64,000 nt of DNA from Gammaproteobacteria bacterium. Its GTDB lineage: Bacteria; Pseudomonadota; Gammaproteobacteria; DSM-16500. This document shows positions 26,964 to 36,969 of the stretch, in pieces. Within the stretch, counting starts at the first letter, position 1, and every line of letters begins with the position of its first letter. The stretch lies in contig JAJPJI010000037.1 of NCBI GenBank assembly GCA_021324305.1, forward strand, positions 62,001 through 126,000. The letters run 5' to 3'. The notes under the pieces were generated by a model, which searched no databases, was not told where the DNA came from, and saw only the letters and a program-made list of their open reading frames with translations. Position numbers and translations under genes: made by a program.

Positions 26964-27938
26964 ATGAATACAGATTCGAAAAAAATCCAGCACACATTTA
27001 CCATCTCGGACACCCATGCAAATGAGAGGCTTGACCAGGCTTTAGCCAAACTCATGCCGGACTATTCACGAACGCTGATACAGGAATGGCTGCAAGCTGG
27101 CGCTATCCTGATTAACGGCAAAACCGCAAAAGGAAAAACCAGGGTTAAAGGCGGCGAGACGGTCACGATTGAAGCAGTCAGCAAACCACAGCCTCAATAT
27201 CAGGCACAGGCGATACCACTCAATGTTGTTTATGAAGATGAGGCATTAATCATCATTAACAAACCAGTAGGCATGGTGGTACATCCGGGCGCAGGAAATG
27301 CTGACCTCACCCTGTTAAATGCACTCCTGCATCATGCACAGGAATTACACACCCTGCCCCGGGCGGGAATTATCCACCGCCTGGACAAAGACACGTCAGG
27401 ACTACTGGTCATCGCCAAAACACCTTCCGCTTACAAGAATATTTCGTATCAGCTGAAAAAGCGCACACTATTGCGCGAATATCAGGCCATCGTTTATGGA
27501 ATAATGATTAGCGGCGGCACCGTTGATGCACCAATAGACCGGCATCCACTTCAGCGTAAGCGCATGGCTGTCATTGATACAGGAAAACCTGCGGTTACCC
27601 ATTATCGTATCGCAGAAAAATTCCGGGCCCACACACGCCTGAAAATCCGGCTGGAAACAGGCCGCACCCATCAAATACGTGTTCATATGGCCTATATTCA
27701 CCACCCTATTGTCGGCGATTCTGTCTATGGAGGTCGTGTACAGCTCTTCAAGGGCATTACACCCGAATTGACGCAGGTCTTACGGCAATTCAAGAGACAG
27801 GCACTGCATGCTTTTGCACTGGGACTTGTTCATCCTGTCAGCAATGAATTCATGCGCTGGGAAATCGACTTGCCGGAGGATATGCAGCAGCTCATTCACA
27901 CTCTCAGAGATGACATGATGAACGAACAAAAGGAATAA
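26964..27938 (+). CDS. rluD: 23S rRNA pseudouridine synthase RluD
   Basis: A 324-residue enzyme with an N-terminal S4 domain and a RluA-type catalytic domain. Seen: HRLDKDTSGLLV with catalytic Asp141, and ETGRTHQIRVHM. Reaction: pseudouridines 1911, 1915 and 1917 in helix 69 of 23S rRNA (E. coli numbering). The conserved bamD/rluD/yfiH neighbourhood distinguishes it from RluC, which is also in the window. Confidence 0.94.
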   Translation: MNTDSKKIQHTFTISDTHANERLDQALAKLMPDYSRTLIQEWLQAGAILINGKTAKGKTRVKGGETVTIEAVSKPQPQYQAQAIPLNVVYEDEALIIINKPVGMVVHPGAGNADLTLLNALLHHAQELHTLPRAGIIHRLDKDTSGLLVIAKTPSAYKNISYQLKKRTLLREYQAIVYGIMISGGTVDAPIDRHPLQRKRMAVIDTGKPAVTHYRIAEKFRAHTRLKIRLETGRTHQIRVHMAYIHHPIVGDSVYGGRVQLFKGITPELTQVLRQFKRQALHAFALGLVHPVSNEFMRWEIDLPEDMQQLIHTLRDDMMNEQKE

Positions 27939-27941
27939 AAA

Positions 27942-28682
27942 ATGAAATTCATTCAACCAGGCTGGCCCGCTCCGAAACATATCAAATCCTATACCACGCT
28001 GCGCAGCGGATGGGGCGGGCGCAAACCGCATCACGAGGAAAATCGCGGAAATTATTCGGGTAACCACCCGCAGTATGTCGAGGAAAGCAAACGTCTTGAG
28101 ACCCTGTTGCAGCTTCCGGATGAACCACTTTGGATTACCCAGACCCATAGCACCATTGTTATCGAAGCCACACCGGAAAATCGTGAACAAAACGCCGACG
28201 CTTCATTTACCAGCCAGCCGAACCGGATATGTGTGGTGCTGACTGCTGATTGTTTACCCATACTGATAACCAACAAACAGGGTACCTCCGTTGCCGCAAT
28301 CCATGCCGGATGGCGCGGACTGTCCAGCGGCATCATTGAAAAGACCTTGCAAGCGCTGCAACAACCGGCGGAGGATTTGCTGGTATGGCTAGGTCCCGCA
28401 ATCGGCCCGCAAAAATTTGAAGTTGGAAAAGATGTGTATGACGAATTCACCGGCAGACATGCTGAAAGCATTGCGGCTTTCAAGCCTCATGCCGAAGGAA
28501 AATGGCTTGCCAATCTGTATGAATTGGCGAAAATCAGGCTCAACCTGCAAGGCATCAATCAGATTTATGGGGGAGATTATTGTACATTTACCCAGGACGA
28601 AATGTTCTTCTCCTACCGCCGCGACCAGGGTAAAACCGGACGAATGGCAACGCTTATCTGGATAGATGACCAGATAGCGTAA
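27942..28682 (+). CDS. pgeF: YfiH/PgeF (LACC1-type) multicopper-like protein
   Basis: A 246-residue protein, three bases after rluD. Seen: QTHS, the metal cysteine in LTADCLPILI, AAIHAGWRGL, and LGPAIGPQKFEVG, all typical of the family. Members have been described as a peptidoglycan editing factor (removing L-Ser-containing muropeptide precursors in E. coli) and as purine nucleoside-cleaving enzymes. The usual downstream clpB is absent; a Deg protease follows instead. Confidence 0.92.
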   Translation: MKFIQPGWPAPKHIKSYTTLRSGWGGRKPHHEENRGNYSGNHPQYVEESKRLETLLQLPDEPLWITQTHSTIVIEATPENREQNADASFTSQPNRICVVLTADCLPILITNKQGTSVAAIHAGWRGLSSGIIEKTLQALQQPAEDLLVWLGPAIGPQKFEVGKDVYDEFTGRHAESIAAFKPHAEGKWLANLYELAKIRLNLQGINQIYGGDYCTFTQDEMFFSYRRDQGKTGRMATLIWIDDQIA

Positions 28683-28782
28683 GACAGCGACGCCAGCATG
28701 TTGGCTGTGGATTGATGATCATTTTTTGTGTATATTTAGCAGGCTAAGAATTACTCTCCGCAGCATTTAATGAGGTCATCCT

Positions 28783-30153
28783 ATGAAAAGTTTTTTAAGA
28801 CAAACCTTGCGCCATCTCATTCTGGCATTCACCCTGGTAGTCAGCACAAGCAGCTTTTCTTCGGTACCATTAGACACCAGCCTCGCTCCAATGCTGCAAA
28901 AAGTAATGCCGAGTGTCGTCAATATTAAAGCGCAAATCAAAATCACCGATATCAACACCCTGCGCGAAATTCAAAAACAGCGCGGAAAGAGCGGCAAGGA
29001 CAGTGATGATGATATCAATTCCGGTTCATTTGTTTCTGTTGGCTCAGGCGTGATTGTCGATGCCAAGAACGGCTACATCCTCACTAACTCGCACGTTATT
29101 TCCGACGCGCAAACCGTTACCATTACACTGGGGGACGGACGTCATTACACTGCAAAAATCATAGGCCTGGATAAACCCTCTGATATTGCCTTGATTCAGA
29201 TAAAAGCCAAAAATCTCACCGCGATTGATATCGGCAACTCCAATGATCTCAAGGTGGGAGATTTTGTAGCCACCATAGGCAACCCCTTCGGCCTCAGCCA
29301 GACTGTTACATCCGGCATCGTCAGCGCGTTGGGCCGCACGACACTGGGAATCGAGAATTATGAAAACTTCATTCAGACTGATGCCCCGATCAATCCAGGC
29401 AATTCAGGCGGCGCATTAATCAACATGAACGGCCAGCTGGTCGGTATCAATACCGCCATTCTCGCGCCTGACCGCGGCAATATTGGCATTGGCTTTGCGA
29501 TCCCCGCAAATATGGCCAAGAGTGTCATGCTGCAATTGATAGAATATGGCAACGTCAAACGCGGTGTTTTGGGTGTCGGCGCACAAGACATCACACCAGA
29601 ACTGGCCAGCGCGTTTAGTCTCGGATCAGCCAAGGGAGCAGCCATCACCCAGGTGCTTCTTGATTCACCAGCCCAGCAAGCGGGCCTTCAGGTTGGCGAT
29701 ATCATCACGAATGTAAACGGAAATGAAATCAAGAATGCGAGCGATGTTGTGAACACCATTGGCTTTTTGCGCGTGGATTCAAAAATCAACATTACCGTCT
29801 TGCGCAAGAATAAACCGATTAATGTGAGTGTCACCCTGTCTGATCCCAAAAAACGTCAGCAGATCATTGAAAAATTGAATCCATTCTTATACGGTGTGGG
29901 TCTTAAAAATTTCAGCGTTCTCAGTCCGGTACACGGTAATGTGCAGGGAGTGTTGGTTGTATCTGTTGAACAGGACAGCAATGCATGGCACGCCGATTTG
30001 CGCCCAGGTGATGTCATCACTTCTATCAATCAGCAAAATGTAAATAACATTGATGATCTCAAGATGTATGCAGCAAAAGCCAGCAAGGAATTGCTGTTGA
30101 ACGTGCTGCGCGGACCAAGCGCCGTCTTTTTGGTGATAAACTCAGAATCATAA
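28783..30153 (+). CDS. Do-family (DegP/DegQ-like) periplasmic serine endopeptidase
   Basis: A 456-residue protease. Seen: signal peptide (1 to about 27), catalytic triad His104 (TNSHVIS), Asp134 (SDIALIQ) and Ser208 (GNSGGAL), then two PDZ domains (about 270-350 and 370-450). Role: protease and chaperone for misfolded envelope proteins. Length and the LA loop fit DegQ or DegP; I cannot choose safely. A stable hairpin follows, then the RND adaptor. Confidence 0.93.
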   Translation: MKSFLRQTLRHLILAFTLVVSTSSFSSVPLDTSLAPMLQKVMPSVVNIKAQIKITDINTLREIQKQRGKSGKDSDDDINSGSFVSVGSGVIVDAKNGYILTNSHVISDAQTVTITLGDGRHYTAKIIGLDKPSDIALIQIKAKNLTAIDIGNSNDLKVGDFVATIGNPFGLSQTVTSGIVSALGRTTLGIENYENFIQTDAPINPGNSGGALINMNGQLVGINTAILAPDRGNIGIGFAIPANMAKSVMLQLIEYGNVKRGVLGVGAQDITPELASAFSLGSAKGAAITQVLLDSPAQQAGLQVGDIITNVNGNEIKNASDVVNTIGFLRVDSKINITVLRKNKPINVSVTLSDPKKRQQIIEKLNPFLYGVGLKNFSVLSPVHGNVQGVLVVSVEQDSNAWHADLRPGDVITSINQQNVNNIDDLKMYAAKASKELLLNVLRGPSAVFLVINSES

Positions 30154-30161
30154 AAAATCAC

Positions 30162-30187
30162 GGAGGGCGTTTCTGACAACGCTCTCC
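30162..30187 (+). terminator. Hairpin downstream of the Deg protease
   Basis: A ten-base-pair stem GGAGGGCGTT/AACGCTCTCC with one G-T pair and the six-base loop TCTGAC, nine bases after the stop. No U-rich tract follows, so it may be a transcript-end stabiliser or partial terminator before the RND genes. Confidence 0.5.
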
Positions 30188-30275
30188 AATGTTTCATCGA
30201 TCAATGCCCGGGCATGTGAAGACTCAGCACACACACTGCAGCTGTCGGGGTAATAATGCGAGGAGTTATTTTCTA

Positions 30276-31370
30276 ATGTCTAGACAAATGAGAAAAATGC
30301 TGATTGCTGTCGGCATCTTTTTTACAGTTGTGTTTGGAATCTATGGGGCGAAAAAAGCTGTTTTCATGTGGTTTATGTCACACTATCAGCCACCGCCGAT
30401 CACTGTTTCCGCTACGACTGTCGCCAGTAAAAACTGGCAATCGTATCTGACGGCTGTAGGTACGTTAAACGCCGTCAACGGTGTTGATCTTTCTTCCGAA
30501 TCCGCGGGCATCATAGAAGAGCTTCGTTTTAATTCAGGACAATATGTCAGAAAAGGCGATGTCATTGTTGTCATGAGGTCCTATGTCGAACAGGCCAGTC
30601 TGAAAAACAATCAAGCCAAGTTGCAGCTCGCGAAACTCAACTATGAACGCGAAAAAACATTATTTGCCAAACATGTCTCTTCACAGGCAGCGCTGGACAC
30701 CCGCTTCGCCGAATTGCAGCAAGCCCAGGCTGGGGTCGATTCCGTGCTGGCACAGATACAGCAAAAAACCATCACTGCCCCTTTTAATGGACGGTTAGGC
30801 ATCCGGCAGGTCAATCTCGGACAATATGTATCCCCAGGTACACCACTCGTCACGCTGCAATCCCTCGATCCGCTCTACGTGATGTTCAGCCTGCCTGAAC
30901 AATACCTGGCAGCTCTGTATCTGGGACAGGACGCTGACATTTCTGTGAACTATGGAAATGGCAAAACAGTCCATGGCAAAATCACAGCCATCAATTCCAA
31001 AGTGGATCCGTCATCCCGTAATGTATTGGTGCAAGTCACCATACCGAATGAAAAATTCCTGCTTTATCCTGGCATGTATGCCCACGCCAGAATCTGGTTA
31101 AACGACAAGGATAAACGAATCGTGATCCCTCAGACTTCCATTTCATACAGTCTCAGCGGTGATTATGTTTATATCGTCAAGGATGAAGGGAAGTCAAAAG
31201 ACAAACCGGAACTTCATGTGTATCGTCAATACGTCAAAGTCGGCGAGCGTAGAGACGATGAGGCCACAATTCTCGACGGCCTGAAACCGGGCGATAAAGT
31301 CGTGACATCGGGTCAATTAAAATTACAAAACGGTTCTAGCATCATTATTGACAACAGCATGGAACTTTAA
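30276..31370 (+). CDS. RND efflux periplasmic adaptor (membrane fusion protein)
   Basis: A 364-residue MFP. Seen: an N-terminal membrane anchor (about 8-25), lipoyl halves (GVDLSSESAGIIEELRFNSG and TITAPFNGRLGIRQVNLGQY), a short coiled-coil hairpin between, and beta-barrel and membrane-proximal domains. ATG 30276 is chosen because AGGAG lies before it; the frame extends 29 residues upstream without support. It links the inner-membrane pump encoded two bases downstream to an outer-membrane channel. Confidence 0.92.
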   Translation: MSRQMRKMLIAVGIFFTVVFGIYGAKKAVFMWFMSHYQPPPITVSATTVASKNWQSYLTAVGTLNAVNGVDLSSESAGIIEELRFNSGQYVRKGDVIVVMRSYVEQASLKNNQAKLQLAKLNYEREKTLFAKHVSSQAALDTRFAELQQAQAGVDSVLAQIQQKTITAPFNGRLGIRQVNLGQYVSPGTPLVTLQSLDPLYVMFSLPEQYLAALYLGQDADISVNYGNGKTVHGKITAINSKVDPSSRNVLVQVTIPNEKFLLYPGMYAHARIWLNDKDKRIVIPQTSISYSLSGDYVYIVKDEGKSKDKPELHVYRQYVKVGERRDDEATILDGLKPGDKVVTSGQLKLQNGSSIIIDNSMEL

Positions 31371-31372
31371 TC

Positions 31373-34300
31373 ATGAATTTCACCGATCTTTTCATCAGGC
31401 GGCCTGTGCTCGCCTGTGTTGTCAGCCTGCTGATACTGCTTTTTGGTTTGCGGGCACTCAATACACTGGAACTGAGACAATTTCCCAAAATGGACAACAG
31501 TGTCATCACCATCATGACTGCCTATCCTGGCGCCAGCGCAGATCTGATTCAGGGATTCATCACCAGCCCGCTGGAAAAATCCGTGGCAAGTGCGGATGGG
31601 ATTGACTACATGACATCACAGAGTGTGGACGGGTTGAGCACCATCACTGCGTATATTCGCCTCAACTATGATCCCAATGTGGCAATGACAGACATCATGT
31701 CCAAGGTTTCGCAGGTCAGCAATCAGCTGCCCAAGGAAAGCAATCAGCCAGTCATACAAAAATCGTCCGGTGGACACACTGATCTGATGTATATCGGATA
31801 CAGCAGTAAAAAAATGAGTAATGTACAAATCACTGACTATCTGTCACGCATCGTGCAGCCCAAGTTGCAGACCGTGGCAGGTGTCTCCAACGCTGAAATT
31901 CTTGGCGGTAAAACCTATGCCATGCGGATTTGGCTGAACGCTGACAAAATGGCCGCGTTACAGGTTTCGCCCGGCGATGTCGCCATGGCATTGCAAAAGC
32001 AGAACTTTCAAACAGCCGCTGGCCAGACGAAAGGCAAATATGTCTTGTTCAATATCAATGCCAAGACAAACCTTGAAAGTCCTGAACAGTTTAATGAACT
32101 GATGATCAAGAAACTGGACGGTACCATTGTCCGCCTCAAGGATATCGGTACGGTCGAACTCGGCGCCGAAAATGACAATTCCTCGGTCAAATTCAATGGC
32201 AAGAATGGCGTATTCATCGGGATCAAAGCCAACCCAACGGCCAACCCTCTGACTGTCATTGACGATGTCAAAAAGATACTTCCCGAAATCGCTCAGAACT
32301 ATCCGCCCGCATTGGAAAGCAGAGTCGTCTACGACAGCACTGAATACATTCGCAGTTCCATTCACGAAGTCATGCGCAGTATTATCGAAGCCACTATTAT
32401 TGTCGTGCTGGTGATATTTGCGTTTATCGGTGCAGCTCAGGCAGTCACGATTCCTGTTATCACCATACCGCTCTCTCTTATTGGTGTGTGTTCCCTTATG
32501 TACACCATGGGCTATTCGATCAATCTGCTCACGCTACTCGCCATGGTGATTGCAATCGGTCTTGTTGTTGATGATGCGATTGTCGTTGTGGAAAACATCT
32601 ACCGGCATATAGAGGAAGGTCTGACACCTTATCAGGCATCGCTGAAAGGTGCCCGTGAAATCACCGCACCCATAATCTCAATGACAACCACGCTCGCGGC
32701 TGTCTATGCGCCAATCGGCTTCATGACAGGATTAACCGGAGCCTTGTTCAAGGAGTTTGCCTTTACCTTGTCATTTGCGGTCATTCTTTCAGGAATTATC
32801 GCGCTGACTCTGTCACCCATGATGTGCTCAAAACTGCTGAGCCCGGCGATGATGCATCAACGTCTGGTGATATATATTGACTCCATGTTCGAAAGCCTGA
32901 AGCGGATGTACACGCAAAAATTATATGCCGTCCTGCATCATCGACAGGTCGCCGGCGTTTTTGCGGGCATCATGCTCGTCGGCTGCCTGCTCGTTGCAGT
33001 GACTACGCCAACCGAGCTCGCACCGGATGAAGACCAGAGTATTTTATTTTTATCCATGGCAGCGCCGAAATATGCAAACCTGGATTATACAGAAAAATAT
33101 ACCGACAGACTGTCAAAGATATTCGGCGAAATTCCCGAAACACAAGATTTTTTTGTCGTCAACGGCAATGGATTCGTCAATAGCGCGATCTCCGGTCTCA
33201 TATTAAAACCCTGGGATCAGCGCAGCAAATCACAGGCAAAAGTATTGGGAATGCTGCAGCCCAAATTGTCCGGTATTCCGGGCATTAATGCAGTTGCGTT
33301 CCCCCTGCCCTCGCTGCCTGGCAACGAGAGCGGACTTCCGGTGCAGTTTGTCATTACTTCCACCGAAGATTACGCCATCATTCACCAGGTACTTAAAAAA
33401 CTCCAGGAATCTGCGATGAAAAGCGGCTTGTTCATGTACGTTGATTCTGATCTGAAATACGAAAAACCGACGCTCGAAGTGCATATTGACAATAACAAGG
33501 CAGCGAGCCTCGGCATCAGCATGCAAAATATCGGAACGTCACTGGCCACACTGCTGGGCGGAAACTATATCAATCGTTTTAGTGCATATGGACAGAGTTA
33601 CGAAGTGATTCCCCAGCTTTTCCGTGCTGACAGATTCAATCCTGAAAAGATTAATGATTATTATCTGACAACGGACTCAGGTAACTCCGTTCCATTGTCC
33701 AGTGTGGTGAAATTGAATATCGCCACTCAGGCGAATGAGTTATATCATTTCCAGCAGCTTAACTCAGCGACACTATCGGGGTTGATGATGCCAGGCAAAT
33801 CGATACCGGAAGGTTTGAATTTTCTCAGGAATGAAGCGCAGAAAATCTTTCCAGCCGGCTTCAGTTATGATTATGCCGGACAATCCCGCCAGACAGTGCA
33901 GGAAGGAAATACCATGCTCTATACTTTCTTCTTTGCTCTCGTGATCATTTACCTGGTGCTGTCGGCGCAATTCGAAAGCTTTCGTGACCCTTTCATCATT
34001 CTCATCAGCGTACCTCTCTCGATTATTGGCGCATTGCTGCCCTTGCATTTGGGACTTGCAAAACTGAACATTTATACCGGTATCGGGCTGGTCACCCTCA
34101 TTGGGCTGATTAGCAAACATGGAATATTGATGGTTGAGTTTGCAAATCAGTTACAGGAGCGCGAGGGATTGAGTATCCATGATGCCATTCTGAAATCGGC
34201 AAGTTTGCGCCTGCGTCCAATTTTAATGACTACTGTCGCCATGGTGCTGGGTGTTGTGCCGCTCATTTTCGCAAGCGGTGCTGGTGCGGCAAGCCGCTTT

Positions 34301-34447
34301 GATATTGGTCTTGTCATCGCGGCGGGTATGACGATTGGTACCTGTTTTACCTTGTTTATCGTTCCAACAATGTATACGTATCTTGCAAAGGTCAAATCTC
34401 AAGCGCACGTCTATCCTCGAAGTGATGAATTGGTAACAAACGAATAA
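31373..34447 (+). CDS. RND multidrug efflux permease (HAE1 family)
   Basis: A 1024-residue inner-membrane pump with twelve membrane helices and two large periplasmic loops. Seen: N-terminal FIRRPVLACVVSLLI, the proton-relay Asp pair in GLVVDDAIVVVEN (helix 4), and the C-terminal repeat with GLISKHGILMVEFANQ (helix 10). It is coupled to the adaptor gene. No TolC-like outer-membrane gene is nearby, so a shared TolC is presumed. The substrate is unknown. A CCGGA/TCCGG hairpin with a bulge lies downstream near 34490. Confidence 0.93.
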   Translation: MNFTDLFIRRPVLACVVSLLILLFGLRALNTLELRQFPKMDNSVITIMTAYPGASADLIQGFITSPLEKSVASADGIDYMTSQSVDGLSTITAYIRLNYDPNVAMTDIMSKVSQVSNQLPKESNQPVIQKSSGGHTDLMYIGYSSKKMSNVQITDYLSRIVQPKLQTVAGVSNAEILGGKTYAMRIWLNADKMAALQVSPGDVAMALQKQNFQTAAGQTKGKYVLFNINAKTNLESPEQFNELMIKKLDGTIVRLKDIGTVELGAENDNSSVKFNGKNGVFIGIKANPTANPLTVIDDVKKILPEIAQNYPPALESRVVYDSTEYIRSSIHEVMRSIIEATIIVVLVIFAFIGAAQAVTIPVITIPLSLIGVCSLMYTMGYSINLLTLLAMVIAIGLVVDDAIVVVENIYRHIEEGLTPYQASLKGAREITAPIISMTTTLAAVYAPIGFMTGLTGALFKEFAFTLSFAVILSGIIALTLSPMMCSKLLSPAMMHQRLVIYIDSMFESLKRMYTQKLYAVLHHRQVAGVFAGIMLVGCLLVAVTTPTELAPDEDQSILFLSMAAPKYANLDYTEKYTDRLSKIFGEIPETQDFFVVNGNGFVNSAISGLILKPWDQRSKSQAKVLGMLQPKLSGIPGINAVAFPLPSLPGNESGLPVQFVITSTEDYAIIHQVLKKLQESAMKSGLFMYVDSDLKYEKPTLEVHIDNNKAASLGISMQNIGTSLATLLGGNYINRFSAYGQSYEVIPQLFRADRFNPEKINDYYLTTDSGNSVPLSSVVKLNIATQANELYHFQQLNSATLSGLMMPGKSIPEGLNFLRNEAQKIFPAGFSYDYAGQSRQTVQEGNTMLYTFFFALVIIYLVLSAQFESFRDPFIILISVPLSIIGALLPLHLGLAKLNIYTGIGLVTLIGLISKHGILMVEFANQLQEREGLSIHDAILKSASLRLRPILMTTVAMVLGVVPLIFASGAGAASRFDIGLVIAAGMTIGTCFTLFIVPTMYTYLAKVKSQAHVYPRSDELVTNE

Positions 34448-34573
34448 GAGCACCTTATTTACCTTGCTATCATGGCAGTCCGGATTCATTCCCTGGGTCC
34501 GGCTGTACGGATCATGACCATAATTAATTGTATTTATGAATAAATCTTTTCACTTATCTGCATAATCGTTTGC

Positions 34574-34602
34574 TTGATATTCCATATTTTCTCTTGTAGA
34601 TT
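34574..34602 (+). promoter_or_regulatory. Candidate sigma-70 promoter of the APC permease
   Basis: TTGATA (34574-34579), a 17-base spacer, then TAGATT (34597-34602). It leaves a leader of about 70 bases before the ATG, in a 234-base gene-free region. Confidence 0.45.
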
Positions 34603-34681
34603 CAAGGAATTCTTAAGAGATTGTTAATCTTGGAACTGTAAAATATTTAATCAAGCTTATCCATAACACAGGCGAGTCAGA

Positions 34682-36121
34682 ATGAACAAACTGAACAAGC
34701 TCAATACCTTGGCATTGACATTGTTAATTACCGGCGCAATTGACAGTATCCGTAATTTGCCGGCGTCTGCTTTATTTGGCAGCACTCTGATATTCTTTTT
34801 TATTTTCGCCGCAATTGTATTTCTGATCCCAACCGCACTTGTGTCAGCCGAATTAACCGCCAATGTTGATGAAGGCGGTATCTATCAATGGGCACGCCTT
34901 GCTTTCGGGGAACGCATCGGCTTTCTAGCTATCTGGCTGCAGTGGATAAATAATCTTGTCTGGTTTCCAACCATATTATCCTTTATCGCCGGAACCGCTG
35001 CCTACCTCATTAATCCGGCCCTGGCTGCAAACAAGTATTACCTGGTAGGCATGATCTTGTCCTTGTTCTGGATTCTTACAATTATCAATTTACGCGGAAT
35101 ACGTCTCTCCGCGAAATTTACCAGCTTCTGCGCCATCACCGGATTAATTATTCCCATGATTTTGATCATTTCATTATTGGTCGTATGGCTTATTCTTGGT
35201 AAACCATTGCAGATTCACCTTACCAGCACCAGCATCTTTCCAAGCTGGCAGCATACCGATAACTGGATGGCATTGACTGCCGTGATGCTTGGTTTCGCAG
35301 GCATGGAGTTGGCATCCGTTCATATCAAGGATGTGAATAACCCGCAAAAAACCTTTCCACGTGCACTCGCCTATTCCAGCATGATTATCCTTGCAACCAT
35401 GATGCTTGGTTCACTGGCAATCGCTTTCGTTCTGCCATACGATCAGATCAATCTGGTCAATGGCACAATTCAAACTTTTGCCTATTTTCTTTCAGCCTAC
35501 CACTTATCCTGGCTGATACCAGTTCTGACTCTGCTGCTGGTGATCGGCAGCCTGGGTGGTGTCATCAGCTGGGTAATTTCACCTGTCAAAGGGTTGGGCC
35601 AGGCTGCAAAACATGGATTCATGCCGCCATTTTTTCAAAAACTCAATTCTCATGGCGTTCCGCAAAATCTTCTGATCACGCAAGCTGTGCTCGTCAGCTT
35701 TGTGTGTCTTGCCTTCCTGTTTTTGCCCAGCATTAATGCTTCTTACTGGTTACTCACCGCGCTGACGACACAACTATACATGCTCATGTATGTCATCATG
35801 TTTTTAAGTGGATTACGTTTACGCACCAAAATGAATTACACGTCACAGACATTCGTGATCCCGGGCAGAAAAATTGGTTCATGGTTGGTATGTATACTTG
35901 GATTAATTGGCTGCACCATTACACTGATAGTTGGCTTCATCCCGCCGAATAACATTAATATTGGCAGCAGTTTTTACTATGAGGTCTTGTTTTGCACTGG
36001 CATGACAGTCATGCTGCTCCCCATTTTATTCTTTTATTGGTATCAGAGTAAATCATCGATCACGACAGAAGTATCGGGATCCAGAGAAAGCATTCTCGCA
36101 GATGCAAACGAAACAATATAA
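34682..36121 (+). CDS. APC-superfamily amino acid permease, GadC/glutamate-GABA antiporter-like
   Basis: A 479-residue transporter with about twelve hydrophobic helices. Seen: the first-helix region TGAIDSIRNLPASALFG, TANVDEGGIYQWARLAFGERIGF, and LGFAGMELASVHIKDVNNP, a set that resembles the GadC/AGT branch of APC permeases. Such transporters exchange or import amino acids in the inner membrane. The substrate is not resolved by sequence. AGGCGAG precedes the ATG. No decarboxylase gene is nearby, so an acid-resistance role cannot be inferred. Confidence 0.85.
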   Translation: MNKLNKLNTLALTLLITGAIDSIRNLPASALFGSTLIFFFIFAAIVFLIPTALVSAELTANVDEGGIYQWARLAFGERIGFLAIWLQWINNLVWFPTILSFIAGTAAYLINPALAANKYYLVGMILSLFWILTIINLRGIRLSAKFTSFCAITGLIIPMILIISLLVVWLILGKPLQIHLTSTSIFPSWQHTDNWMALTAVMLGFAGMELASVHIKDVNNPQKTFPRALAYSSMIILATMMLGSLAIAFVLPYDQINLVNGTIQTFAYFLSAYHLSWLIPVLTLLLVIGSLGGVISWVISPVKGLGQAAKHGFMPPFFQKLNSHGVPQNLLITQAVLVSFVCLAFLFLPSINASYWLLTALTTQLYMLMYVIMFLSGLRLRTKMNYTSQTFVIPGRKIGSWLVCILGLIGCTITLIVGFIPPNNINIGSSFYYEVLFCTGMTVMLLPILFFYWYQSKSSITTEVSGSRESILADANETI

Positions 36122-36154
36122 TGCCTGATTCGCTGAACCACTAGTATTCACGGA

Positions 36155-36445
36155 TTATCCTGTCACAAAATGTGAAAACGCAGGATGATATTTAACAGGT
36201 TCAAACTCGACTATCGAATAATCGGCAATTCCGTTAATAAAGAATGGATCTTTTTGTAAAACCGCTTCCAACTGTTCGCGGCTTTTTAATTGGGAAATGA
36301 TAATACCACCCGTTCTTGGGTTTTGCGGGCCAGAAGCGATGAAAAAATTGCTGCTATATCCCTGATCCAGAAACGCTCTATGCTCAACAACATATTGATC
36401 AACCAATTCAATCGGTTTTTTATAAGTCAAGGTAACAATAAACAT
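36155..36445 (-). CDS. YciI-like protein
   Basis: A 96-residue dimeric alpha-beta barrel protein of the YCII family. Seen: VEHRAFLDQGY with the conserved His, FFIASGP, GGIIISQLKSREQLEAVLQKDPF. The enzymatic role in the family is unclear. GTGGAG sits just before the ATG. Confidence 0.85.
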   Translation of the reverse strand: MFIVTLTYKKPIELVDQYVVEHRAFLDQGYSSNFFIASGPQNPRTGGIIISQLKSREQLEAVLQKDPFFINGIADYSIVEFEPVKYHPAFSHFVTG

Positions 36446-36470
36446 AGCTCCACCCCCATAAAAACAAACG

Positions 36471-36479
36471 TGCTATAAT
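36471..36479 (+). promoter_or_regulatory. Perfect extended -10 promoter element with no assigned gene
   Basis: TGCTATAAT is an exact extended -10 (TGnTATAAT) on the plus strand. Downstream to 36641 there is no recognised plus-strand gene. The 196-base gap also holds a hairpin (CACGCT/AGCGTG, 36536-36556) and a 22-codon frame at 36512-36580. It may drive a small RNA or leader. Confidence 0.45.
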
Positions 36480-36641
36480 AAACACATCTGTACGTAGGAA
36501 TGAAGCTAATTATGCTCTTGCAGCATTTCATATGCCACGCTCAATGGGGCAGCGTGTTATCACACCAATTAAAACCATGAACCAGATGCGGCAATCATGC
36601 CTACACTCTGACTGCCTGACCGTCTGTGCTAACAAAGAGAT

Positions 36642-36950
36642 TCAGTTATGTTTCCCATTAAACATGCCGTCAAGACCAGCGGCTTTCGCAATAGACATGA
36701 TATCCTGAGACAGATGGGTGAATTTGATTGGTTTGTTTTTTTGTTTCGAAAGTTTGATCCACTCAATGATAAGAGCCAGTCCGGAACTATCACTGGAATT
36801 CAATTGTGAGAAATCGAAAATCAGCTCCGAACATTTATCCGCATCCAGCAAACTTTTTTGATAGACAGACATTACATTTGAAAAGTTCAAATCTCCGGTA
36901 ACGAGAAAATGACTCCCATTGAATGTAATGTCTGCCGATTTAACCATCAT
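36642..36950 (-). CDS. mlaB: STAS-domain protein MlaB
   Basis: A 102-residue STAS protein. Seen: FDFSQLNSSDSSGLALIIEW, with the Ser-rich anti-sigma-antagonist-type loop. Role: cytoplasmic subunit that stabilises and activates the MlaF ATPase. ATG 36950 is favoured over TTG 36959, with AAGG upstream. It is the last gene of mlaFEDCB; the ibaG and murA genes that follow in E. coli are absent. Confidence 0.88.
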   Translation of the reverse strand: MMVKSADITFNGSHFLVTGDLNFSNVMSVYQKSLLDADKCSELIFDFSQLNSSDSSGLALIIEWIKLSKQKNKPIKFTHLSQDIMSIAKAAGLDGMFNGKHN

Positions 36951-36969
36951 TGTTGACAAGCCTTGATAT

